Origin: UBA961 sp049317525
GTDB taxonomy: Bacteria; Bacteroidota; Ignavibacteria; Kapaibacteriales; UBA961
NCBI GenBank assembly: GCA_049317525.1
Contig: JBMOIC010000048.1
Location: forward strand, 1-7,945
Direction of reading: 5' to 3'
DNA: 7,945 nt
Shown: piece after piece, positions 1-6,424 of the stretch
How the letters are laid out: each line of letters starts with the position of its first letter
Numbering within the stretch: the first letter of the stretch is position 1
Program-made: the position numbers and the translations under genes
Notes under the pieces: model-generated
What the model was told of the DNA's origin: nothing
The model's input: only the letters and a program-made list of their open reading frames with translations
The model's database searches: none

Positions 1-569
1 GAAGATGTCATAATAATTGGCAAAGAAGCAGTACCATTAGCTATAATTTTAGCACCACGATTAATTACTAAAGCAGAATTTACTCCTACTGTATCACCTA
101 CAATAATTGTACCTGCCTGAATAGTTAAAACAGCAGGCTCTACAACATGTACATAACCACTTAAACCATAAATCTTATTATTTGAAAGATACATATTTGA
201 AGAAATTGTACCTCTTATTATTGAGTCTATCTTTGTTGGGCTTGGTCTTTCAATAGTAAAAGGCAAATTTGTTATACCTGCTAAAGCAGTATCAGCAATA
301 TTCACCATTCTTAAATAGCCAGTAGTAGTTGATATCGAAGGGGCTCTAAATCCACCTTGATATAAACCACGTCTAATTGTACTGCTAACATTGCTGTCTT
401 TTACAGCAGTTGCACCAACCAAATCTATCCATGGTCCTTTATTTGAAGTTCCATATTGAAATTTATAGACTTGTCCTAATTTAGTGGTTAGTGTATCGTA
501 TCTCAAATCATAAGAAACTCCAGCTCTATATATTTCACTAGCTCCGATACCGATATTGGTAATTTTTGG
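1..569 (-). repeat. Second copy of a 1650-bp intragenic tandem repeat (partial)
   Basis: This stretch aligns without gaps to 1651-2219 at an offset of exactly 1650 bp. Both copies encode an Ig-like module followed by the start of the beta-helix. Hand alignment of 190 residue pairs gives 128 identities (about 67%). Conservation is uneven: the Ig-like half has drifted, while the stretch around IVGDTVGVNSALVINRGAKI is nearly invariant. The copy is cut by the window edge. Confidence 0.9.
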
Positions 570-2285
570 TGAAGGAGGTAATTGAGCCTTGTACTCTGTA
601 TTGATTGGATCATAATTGGCCCAAGGAAAATCCCATCGAGTTGTTCCCATTGCACCACGAAAATCAACTTTTTCAAAAAATGCATCATCAATAGCTATTA
701 CACCATTTTTAACAAATGTTGCGCCAGTTAATAAAGGTGATGTGGCTTGAAGAGCTGGACTAAATGTACTTCCTTCAGCAAAAGGATTTTCTAACATTGC
801 AGCAGTAGTACTTCCTTTATCAGAACTATTACTAAAAGCTGATTTAGAAATCCAGTTAATATCCATACCACTTGGAGGTGTACCACCTGCAAGATTTAGC
901 CATGTTGTTTTAAAGCCATACCACGCTGTATTTCTGATATGTACAGAATCTACATTTGCAGCATTCATTGTATTTGTTTGGGCAATTTCTATACCTCTTG
1001 GCCAACCAAGAAATACTGAATTATAAATTGCTTGACGTGAATTTCTACGTATTTGAGCACCCGCACCAAACCTTGCATTTGGAACTGCAGATGTATCATA
1101 AAGTGGACCAATAGCAGTTACATTCGAAAATATCGCGCTTGTTAAAGGCTGATTAAATGTAGCTGTTGCATCATTATCTGATTCAAATGTTTGAGAGGTA
1201 GATTGATCTGCTCTGCTAACAGATCTTTGGCTAATAGCATATTGAATACGCCCACTAAAACCATTATCAGTATCAAAATCATCATCTAATGCTGAATTAG
1301 AAATAATATGTTTTGCATCTACAGAACCACCGAACCATTCAAAAGCATCATCATTTGCATAACTTGATTGTACATAATCAATTGTGGTTCCGCGCCCTAC
1401 ACCACCCATTGTAATACCATTCAATTCTTGATTTGGCTGCAATGCAATGCCACCAAATTCAACGCGAACATATTTTAGAACACCACTATTATCATTAAAG
1501 TCAGTTCCGCCATAAAACCATTTAGTTTTATCATTAATATCGGCAACACCGCCCTCTTGAGCAGCTTCACCACCAGGATTATTAATTGGAGCTTTACCAT
1601 AAATAAGTAATCCACCCCAATCGCCAGAACGGCGTTGTCCTGGAGAGGCAGATGATGTCATAATAATCGGTAAAGTAGGTGTTCCAATAGCAATAATTTT
1701 TGCACCACGATTAATCACTAATGCAGAATTAACACCAACAGTATCACCAACAATAACAGTACCTGCTTGTATTGTTAATGTGGCAGGAGAAACCACATGA
1801 ACAAATCCACGTAATCCATAAATCTTCGTATTTGATAAATAAACATTATTCGTAATTGTGCCTGATAGAATTGAATCAATTTTAGAAGGATTGGGCCTAT
1901 CTACAGAAAAAGGTACTAGCGATACCCCAACTTTAGTAGTATCTGCTAAATTGACCATTCTAAGATAACCAGTAGAAGTTACAACTGAAGGGCATCTGAA
2001 TCCACCATTAAATCTACCTCTTCTATTTGAAGAACTTGCATTTGAATCCAGAACATTTGTAGCACCAATGCAGTCTGTCCATGGCCCTAAAGCACTTGCT
2101 GCAAACTGAAATTTAAATCTTTGGCCTAATAACGTAGTTGTTGTGTCCCAGATTAGATCATAAGAAGTACCTGCTCTATAGCTTTCAAAAGCAGTACCAC
2201 CTGGTGATAGTAATTTAGGATTCTGCGCCATTGCTTCCACCGATAATCCACAGATTATCAGAAACAGTAAGAACATCTTTTTCAT
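1..2285 (-). CDS. Exported Ig-like/beta-helix repeat protein, partial (C-terminus beyond window)
   Basis: I read an uninterrupted frame of 761 codons from the ATG at 2283-2285 down to the window edge, with no stop. Residues 1-21 are a Sec signal peptide (MKKMFLLFLIICGLSVEAMAQ). Residues about 23-133 form an Ig-like module of the kind common in FCB secreted proteins (aGTSYDLIWDT, then GPW). From about 136 to 550 the chain is Gly/Asn-rich with short beta repeats typical of parallel beta-helices: GDWGG at 221-225, FEWFGG at 315-320, DDDFDTDNG at 334-342 and FESDNDA at 367-373. At residue 573 the Ig-like module starts again and leads into a second helix. The gene lies 60 bp downstream of a TonB-dependent receptor on the same strand, so an operon is likely. 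There is no Shine-Dalgarno site, as for most genes here. The product should be periplasmic or on the cell surface; a C-terminal sorting domain (type IX secretion) could lie beyond the edge. The biochemical role is unknown. Confidence 0.85.
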   Translation of the reverse strand, partial: MKKMFLLFLIICGLSVEAMAQNPKLLSPGGTAFESYRAGTSYDLIWDTTTTLLGQRFKFQFAASALGPWTDCIGATNVLDSNASSSNRRGRFNGGFRCPSVVTSTGYLRMVNLADTTKVGVSLVPFSVDRPNPSKIDSILSGTITNNVYLSNTKIYGLRGFVHVVSPATLTIQAGTVIVGDTVGVNSALVINRGAKIIAIGTPTLPIIMTSSASPGQRRSGDWGGLLIYGKAPINNPGGEAAQEGGVADINDKTKWFYGGTDFNDNSGVLKYVRVEFGGIALQPNQELNGITMGGVGRGTTIDYVQSSYANDDAFEWFGGSVDAKHIISNSALDDDFDTDNGFSGRIQYAISQRSVSRADQSTSQTFESDNDATATFNQPLTSAIFSNVTAIGPLYDTSAVPNARFGAGAQIRRNSRQAIYNSVFLGWPRGIEIAQTNTMNAANVDSVHIRNTAWYGFKTTWLNLAGGTPPSGMDINWISKSAFSNSSDKGSTTAAMLENPFAEGSTFSPALQATSPLLTGATFVKNGVIAIDDAFFEKVDFRGAMGTTRWDFPWANYDPINTEYKAQLPPSPKITNIGIGASEIYRAGVSYDLRYDTLTTKLGQVYKFQYGTSNKGPWIDLVGATAVKDSNVSSTIRRGLYQGGFRAPSISTTTGYLRMVNIADTALAGITNLPFTIERPSPTKIDSIIRGTISSNMYLSNNKIYGLSGYVHVVEPAVLTIQAGTIIVGDTVGVNSALVINRGAKIIANGTASLPIIMTS
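1651..2219 (-). repeat. First copy of the 1650-bp intragenic tandem repeat (matching part)
   Basis: This is the counterpart of 1-569 and encodes residues 23 to about 212 of the beta-helix protein. The full repeat unit would be residues 23-572, so one complete Ig-plus-helix unit is present in the window. The period is divisible by three, so the duplication preserves the frame. Confidence 0.9.
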
Positions 2286-2345
2286 AGTTTAACGATTAAT
2301 ATGAATAATATATATTATCAATTATAGATTCTGTTATAAGAGAAT
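2286..2345 (-). other. Short intergenic spacer inside the receptor/beta-helix operon
   Basis: Sixty AT-rich bases separate the receptor stop from the beta-helix start. They hold a perfect 14-bp AT-only palindrome at 2305-2318. I see no GC-rich stem with a T-run, so no terminator, and no Shine-Dalgarno sequence before the ATG (upstream bases are CGTTAAACT). Read-through from the receptor gene is the simplest reading. Confidence 0.5.
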
Positions 2346-5228
2346 TTATTTCCATCTATAGGAAAGATTCATTGAAATAGTGGTTCCAAAGATATTAGAC
2401 TGAACTATATTATCGCCTTGATTCCAGTATAGTTTTTGATTCAATAGATCTTTAACAACAAGCTTTACAGTAAAATCTGATGCAATTGGCTGAGATATAG
2501 ATATATCGATTAAATCTCTTGGTTCTTCATACCAGTGAGGTGATTTTCCTTCTGCCTCTAATCCTGGAAAACGACCTATTTGAGCAACAGATACAATCTT
2601 TCTTCCCGATCTATTATATGCTAGATTAACGGATGTTCCAGTTTCTGGATTCATATAGTATAAGGCTGCATTTAAAGAATATGGTGATTGGCCCCACATA
2701 GAACGTGTTTCTTGGCTATTACCTTGGCTAATTGTTATCGAAGAAGTAACAAAACACAGATTAGAACTAAACATAAAATTGTTAAATGCATTATCGATAA
2801 ATCCTAAAGATTTTCTTAATTCTAATTCTATTCCATAATTAGTTGCTTGCCCATCACTAATTATTGCACCTGTAGAATCTCTTTTTGCTCCACCATTTTC
2901 CCATGTACGATCAGGCTTTCCACCGGTTTCACCGCTTAATGTTTCTTCTATTGGATTTACAAAGTTTTTATAAAAACCACTGATAGATGCTACTTCGCCA
3001 GGACCAAAAAAGCTTTCTAGACGTAAGTCAAAATTCTGAACCAAGGTACGCTTAAGATTAGTATTACCGCGAACTACCACTAAATCGTTAAAATTATAGA
3101 ATTCAAAAGGCGCAAGTTCTCTAAAAGAAGGGCGTGTAAGCGTTTGAGAAGCAGAAGTTCTAATATTTGTTATAGAATTTAATTTATAAACAATATTCAA
3201 AGATGGTAAGAAGTCTAAAGTGTGGTAATCAATTACTGCTTTAAGACCATTTGAATAAAATCCGTCTAATTGAACCCTATTATCTTCTGCTCTTAATCCT
3301 GTAATAACTCTGAAATCAGCCCCTGCTATTGAAATAGGTGCATCAATCAATGCATAGCCTGAATATAGATTTTCTGTTCCAGAATATCCATCACTTGCCT
3401 TTGAATCTTCACGAACATAGAGAGTATCACCACGCTTATCAAAGTTTTTAGCATCAAATATTTTATCTGGTGATCCAGAGAAATAATCTGTACCTAATAA
3501 TCCACTAATATCATTAGAAGCGATAGCAAATGATCTTGCTGTAAAAGATCTATCCCGAGATTCTAATAAAGCACCTGTTTTAATCTTAATCTCTGCAGAA
3601 ATAGGAATTGTAAGATTAAAACTTGCATTACTGATTTTGTCTTTTAGATTAGAAAAGAATCTACCAGCTAATGTACCATCACCCATCGGCTGAATATCAG
3701 CTATAAATGGTGCATCTGGACTTGTGGATTGCCTAGAATAACGTAAACGACGAAAATCAGGTTCATCTCTACTTGATTCCGACATACCTATGCGCCAATC
3801 AAGTAGCATATTTTCTATAGGTAATGTATGTTCACCACTTACTTGAGTAGAAAACAATTCTTTTTGAACAAACTGAGAGCTAAATTGCCTAAAATCAATA
3901 CCTTGTGCAGAATCTGAGCCTTGTAAGAACAAGGTTTCATCATCCATAGAACTATTATAAATATTTTTAAAACTTAAAGATGTAGTTGTGCCTATCTTAT
4001 ATGCTAGGTTTAACATACCACCAACACCTGCTGAACGATTGGAAAGACTTCCTTGGCTTATACGCTCATAAGAACCATTGTTTAATAATGTATTTCTATC
4101 AGAGGCTGTTTTGATTGTAAAACTATTACCATATGATAGAGATGCAATTACACCAAAATCATTATCGGCTATATTAAAGATATTTGAGTAAGACAGATTA
4201 ACACTTGAATTTGGATTAGCGCTTGAGGAATCTCTTTTCCAAGACGATGATTTAAAATCTTGTCCAAATTGTTGCAATTTGTTTTGAGCATCTTCAACAC
4301 CTGCATATGCATCCCTTATAATTTTATCCATTTCTTTTCTTGTTGCTGGTGCACTAGATGGCAATGATCTAGCTCCATCATCATAACCTAACCAGTCTGT
4401 ACTACTAGAAGGAGTGCTTAAGAAAGCATTTTCTTTTAATGTAGTATTTGTATTAAATGAACTTGTTACAGATGCTTTTAAAGCAAAACCTTCTGGGAAA
4501 TCAACGGTATTTAATTGTACTAAACCACCAACAAAATTACCGGGTAAGTCTGGTGTAAATGATTTTGCAACATTTGCACTTTGAAGGAATTCAGATGGGA
4601 ACATATCAAAAGCAAATGATCTTTTATCTGGCTCTGTAGTTGCAAGAGCAGAACCATTTAAAGTTGTATTATTATAGCGATCACTTACTCCACGCACATA
4701 TACAAATTTATCTCCTACCAATGTAACTCCAGAAACACGCTTTAAAGCTTGTCCAGCATCTCCATCTGGAGTTTTAGAAATCTCTTCCTGAGAAATCCCA
4801 TCACTAACTTGAGCTGAATTTTTTCTCTGGGCAAGAATAGCCGCTTGATTATCATTTACCCTACGGGCTTCAATTACAACTTCATCTGTTTTTCTAGATT
4901 CTGGTTGTAGATTAACATTAATTGTTACTGTTTGTCCTGCAGTAACTTCTATATTGGAAACTGTTTTAGAAGTATAACCTACATAAGTACATATTAAAGA
5001 ATATGTTCCTGAAGCAATTCCCTTAATATTGAATTTCCCTTTTACATCGGTAAAACCACCTTTCTTGGTATCTTTAATACGTACAGTCACACTACGCATT
5101 AATTCACCTGACTCTCCATCTTTAACTGTACCAGCTATATTTCCACTATCTTGAGCAGAAACTGGTATAAACGCCAACAATATCACAAGTAAAGTGATAA
5201 AGCAAACTAAAACTTTGTTAAAACTCAT
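2346..5228 (-). CDS. TonB-dependent outer-membrane receptor with N-terminal carboxypeptidase-regulatory-like domain
   Basis: The 960-residue product is an outer-membrane active transporter that would import a ligand using energy passed on by TonB-ExbB-ExbD. Residues 1-25 are a Sec signal peptide ending VSAQ. Residues about 29-108 are a carboxypeptidase-regulatory-like beta-sandwich (GNIAGTVKD, then GGFTDVKGKFNIKGI and YVGYTSKTV). A TonB-box-like stretch DEVVIEA follows at 115-121. The plug domain spans about 125-245, with VYVRGVSDRYNNTTLNG and DLPGNFVGGLVQLNT. The remaining 700 or so residues fit a 22-strand barrel ending in NLSYRWK, and the length is normal for the family. It lacks a SusC-like neighbourhood: no SusD follows, and the next gene is a beta-helix protein. 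The ATG has no Shine-Dalgarno site. The substrate cannot be named from the sequence. Confidence 0.93.
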   Translation of the reverse strand: MSFNKVLVCFITLLVILLAFIPVSAQDSGNIAGTVKDGESGELMRSVTVRIKDTKKGGFTDVKGKFNIKGIASGTYSLICTYVGYTSKTVSNIEVTAGQTVTINVNLQPESRKTDEVVIEARRVNDNQAAILAQRKNSAQVSDGISQEEISKTPDGDAGQALKRVSGVTLVGDKFVYVRGVSDRYNNTTLNGSALATTEPDKRSFAFDMFPSEFLQSANVAKSFTPDLPGNFVGGLVQLNTVDFPEGFALKASVTSSFNTNTTLKENAFLSTPSSSTDWLGYDDGARSLPSSAPATRKEMDKIIRDAYAGVEDAQNKLQQFGQDFKSSSWKRDSSSANPNSSVNLSYSNIFNIADNDFGVIASLSYGNSFTIKTASDRNTLLNNGSYERISQGSLSNRSAGVGGMLNLAYKIGTTTSLSFKNIYNSSMDDETLFLQGSDSAQGIDFRQFSSQFVQKELFSTQVSGEHTLPIENMLLDWRIGMSESSRDEPDFRRLRYSRQSTSPDAPFIADIQPMGDGTLAGRFFSNLKDKISNASFNLTIPISAEIKIKTGALLESRDRSFTARSFAIASNDISGLLGTDYFSGSPDKIFDAKNFDKRGDTLYVREDSKASDGYSGTENLYSGYALIDAPISIAGADFRVITGLRAEDNRVQLDGFYSNGLKAVIDYHTLDFLPSLNIVYKLNSITNIRTSASQTLTRPSFRELAPFEFYNFNDLVVVRGNTNLKRTLVQNFDLRLESFFGPGEVASISGFYKNFVNPIEETLSGETGGKPDRTWENGGAKRDSTGAIISDGQATNYGIELELRKSLGFIDNAFNNFMFSSNLCFVTSSITISQGNSQETRSMWGQSPYSLNAALYYMNPETGTSVNLAYNRSGRKIVSVAQIGRFPGLEAEGKSPHWYEEPRDLIDISISQPIASDFTVKLVVKDLLNQKLYWNQGDNIVQSNIFGTTISMNLSYRWK

Positions 5229-5272
5229 TTAATTTTACAATAATCTGTTACAAAACACACAAAAGAACATCG

Positions 5273-5280
5273 CAAAATTA
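5273..5280 (-). promoter_or_regulatory. Candidate Bacteroidota-type -7 box for the receptor operon
   Basis: Read on the minus strand, these bases are TAATTTTG, an exact match to the Bacteroidota -7 consensus TAnnTTTG. The box lies about 45 bp upstream of the receptor ATG and would give a short leader. A TTTG that could serve as the -33 element is at 5307-5310, but its 26-bp spacing is longer than usual, so the assignment is tentative. Confidence 0.4.
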
Positions 5281-5313
5281 CATTTCACCCTTTACTTCAG
5301 TTTTACCAAATCA

Positions 5314-5327
5314 TTATCAATTGATAA
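5314..5327. promoter_or_regulatory. Perfect 14-bp palindrome, candidate operator
   Basis: TTATCAATTGATAA equals its own reverse complement. It sits about 86 bp upstream of the receptor start, just beyond its candidate promoter, and 2 bp from a second palindrome. It suits a dimeric regulator, but no regulator gene lies in the window. Confidence 0.4.
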
Positions 5328-5329
5328 CA

Positions 5330-5341
5330 TTGAGATCTCAA
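5330..5341. promoter_or_regulatory. Perfect 12-bp palindrome, candidate operator
   Basis: TTGAGATCTCAA equals its own reverse complement. It lies 2 bp from the palindrome at 5314-5327, and the two centres are 15 bp apart. The half-sites differ (TTATCAA versus TTGAGA), so either two different regulators or chance in AT-rich DNA is possible. Confidence 0.35.
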
Positions 5342-5447
5342 AAATTAATTAAAAAAAATTTTTGATTTTTAGAACTTTTTTAAACAATTTTACATTTAAT
5401 ATTTAGATGAATTCAAGTTCACTTTTTTAAGCTCCTTTTTTATCTTT

Positions 5448-5478
5448 TTGCTATATATGATAACTAGAGATTTATAGT
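5448..5478 (+). promoter_or_regulatory. Weak sigma70-like promoter candidate for the rhodopsin gene
   Basis: TTGCTA at 5448-5453 and TATAGT at 5473-5478 resemble -35 and -10 hexamers, with a 19-bp spacer that is slightly long. I found no TAnnTTTG box on this strand in the region. Transcription from here would give a leader of roughly 75 bases before the ATG. Confidence 0.25.
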
Positions 5479-5547
5479 ATCACTACAACTTATTATCGCA
5501 AGTATTTAATACTTCTTCTGAAGTTTTTATTTTCAATTATTCCCAAT

Positions 5548-5555
5548 AAAAGGAG
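5548..5555 (+). promoter_or_regulatory. Strong Shine-Dalgarno site of the rhodopsin gene
   Basis: AAAAGGAG is followed by five T and then the ATG at 5561. It fixes the start codon. None of the other four genes with a visible upstream region has such a site. Confidence 0.8.
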
Positions 5556-5560
5556 TTTTT

Positions 5561-6289
5561 ATGGGACATGAAGTTACTTCGATTGCAGCCGGAAATTACG
5601 TAGCATTTACGTTTTTTATCGGTACTATGGCCATGATGGCCGCATCTGTGTTTTTCTTCTTTGAATTGAGTACTACCTCATCAAAGTGGAGAACTTCCGT
5701 ATTGGTGTCTGGAATTATTACTTTTATAGCTGCAGTACATTATTATTATATGCGAAGCTATAATTTAGAAACAGGCACTTCTCCTACATTCTTTAGATAT
5801 GTAGATTGGTTATTGACAGTTCCTTTGATGTGTGTTGAGTTTTATTTAATTACTAAGAAAGCTGGTGCAAAACTTAGCTTACTTTGGAAATTAATCGCAG
5901 CATCGGTATTCATGCTAGTTACCGGTTATATTGGTGAAGCTATGAACGGAACCAATGAGTCAAGCTGGATTTGGGGTACAATTTCATCAATCGGATATGC
6001 CTATATAGTATGGCTTGTATGGTTTGGTGATGTAGCAAATCTTGCAAAATCAAGTTCCGCAGCAGTTGCTAAAGCAAATAGAGCATTAGGCTGGTTTGTT
6101 CTAGTTGGATGGGCAATATATCCTTTAGGATATATTTTAGGTACTAAAGGCGGTTTATTTGGTGCTCAAATGGTAGCAGATCCTGCAGCAGCTTCTTATG
6201 CTATGGATATAGTATATAATATTGGTGATGCAGTGAATAAAATTGGTTTTGGCTTAGTTATCTATGCTTTAAGTAGAAGCGAAGAATAA
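5561..6289 (+). CDS. Proteorhodopsin/xanthorhodopsin-type light-driven proton pump
   Basis: The 242-residue, seven-helix inner-membrane protein binds retinal and should export protons in light. Helix C carries RYVDWLLTVPL, giving the D82-T86-E93 triad (proton acceptor, Thr, donor) equivalent to D97, T101 and E108 of green proteorhodopsin. H60 matches the counterion-partner His75, K227 in DAVNK is the Schiff-base lysine, and D223 is the second counterion. M90 occupies the colour-tuning site (105 in proteorhodopsin), where Leu or Met gives green absorption and Gln gives blue. W184, Y187 and P188 (WAIYP) form part of the retinal pocket. G139 in helix E (WIWG) aligns with the position that is Gly156 in xanthorhodopsin and Phe152 in proteorhodopsin. 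There is no cleavable signal peptide, and the length is normal. No retinal or carotenoid synthesis gene lies in the window. A strong Shine-Dalgarno site precedes it and a strong terminator follows, so it is monocistronic. Confidence 0.96.
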   Translation: MGHEVTSIAAGNYVAFTFFIGTMAMMAASVFFFFELSTTSSKWRTSVLVSGIITFIAAVHYYYMRSYNLETGTSPTFFRYVDWLLTVPLMCVEFYLITKKAGAKLSLLWKLIAASVFMLVTGYIGEAMNGTNESSWIWGTISSIGYAYIVWLVWFGDVANLAKSSSAAVAKANRALGWFVLVGWAIYPLGYILGTKGGLFGAQMVADPAAASYAMDIVYNIGDAVNKIGFGLVIYALSRSEE

Positions 6290-6314
6290 TTATTATCATA
6301 TATCGAACCTTTTT

Positions 6315-6352
6315 AAAACCTCGCATATTTCGTATATGTGAGGTTTTTTTTT
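6315..6352 (+). terminator. Intrinsic terminator of the rhodopsin gene
   Basis: AACCTCGCATAT and ATATGTGAGGTT pair as a 12-bp stem with one G-U pair and a TTCGT loop. The stem is followed directly by a run of nine T (6344-6352), and flanking A and T could extend it by two pairs. It lies 26 bp after the rhodopsin stop and should insulate the next gene. Confidence 0.9.
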
Positions 6353-6424
6353 GTGTCTTTTACAGTACTCTAAAACAAATTGTATTTTTACAGTATTATT
6401 TGTGCAATTATTAGTGAATATACG

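Larger units (their letters stand above)
5229..5560. promoter_or_regulatory. Divergent, AT-rich control region between receptor and rhodopsin genes
   Basis: These 332 bases contain no credible gene. From the receptor side they hold a TAnnTTTG-type box, two adjacent perfect palindromes (5314-5327 and 5330-5341), and a tract of long A and T runs (about 5341-5400) that is likely bent. On the rhodopsin side follow weak sigma70-like hexamers, two short overlapping hairpins (5501-5524) and a Shine-Dalgarno site. Both divergent genes must be driven from here. Confidence 0.7.

Noticed and set aside
503..691. A 62-codon open frame on the minus strand
   Set aside because: It lies wholly inside the long beta-helix frame, in a different phase, has no family resemblance, and is explained as a shadow.
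1..2219. The 1650-bp repeat considered as an insertion sequence, CRISPR array or assembly duplication
   Set aside because: The copies are in frame within one coding sequence, differ at about one third of compared residues, encode no transposase, and lack short spaced repeats.
1..2285. Beta-helix protein considered as a SusD-like partner
   Set aside because: SusD proteins are helical TPR-type lipoproteins. This product has no lipobox cysteine after the signal peptide and is Gly/Asn-rich with beta repeats.
2305..2318. AT-only 14-bp palindrome between the receptor and beta-helix genes, considered as a terminator
   Set aside because: It has no GC pairs and no following T-run; such palindromes arise easily in AT-rich DNA.
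6380..6402. Bacteroidota-type promoter for the peptidase (TTG at 6380, TATTATTTG at 6394-6402)
   Set aside because: The -7-like element has one base too many between TA and TTTG, and only 11 bp separate the two elements, so the match is too poor.
6380..6424. N-terminal extension of the peptidase from a TTG codon
   Set aside because: The extra 15 residues are not part of the family, and the ATG at 6425 gives the standard length and N-terminus.
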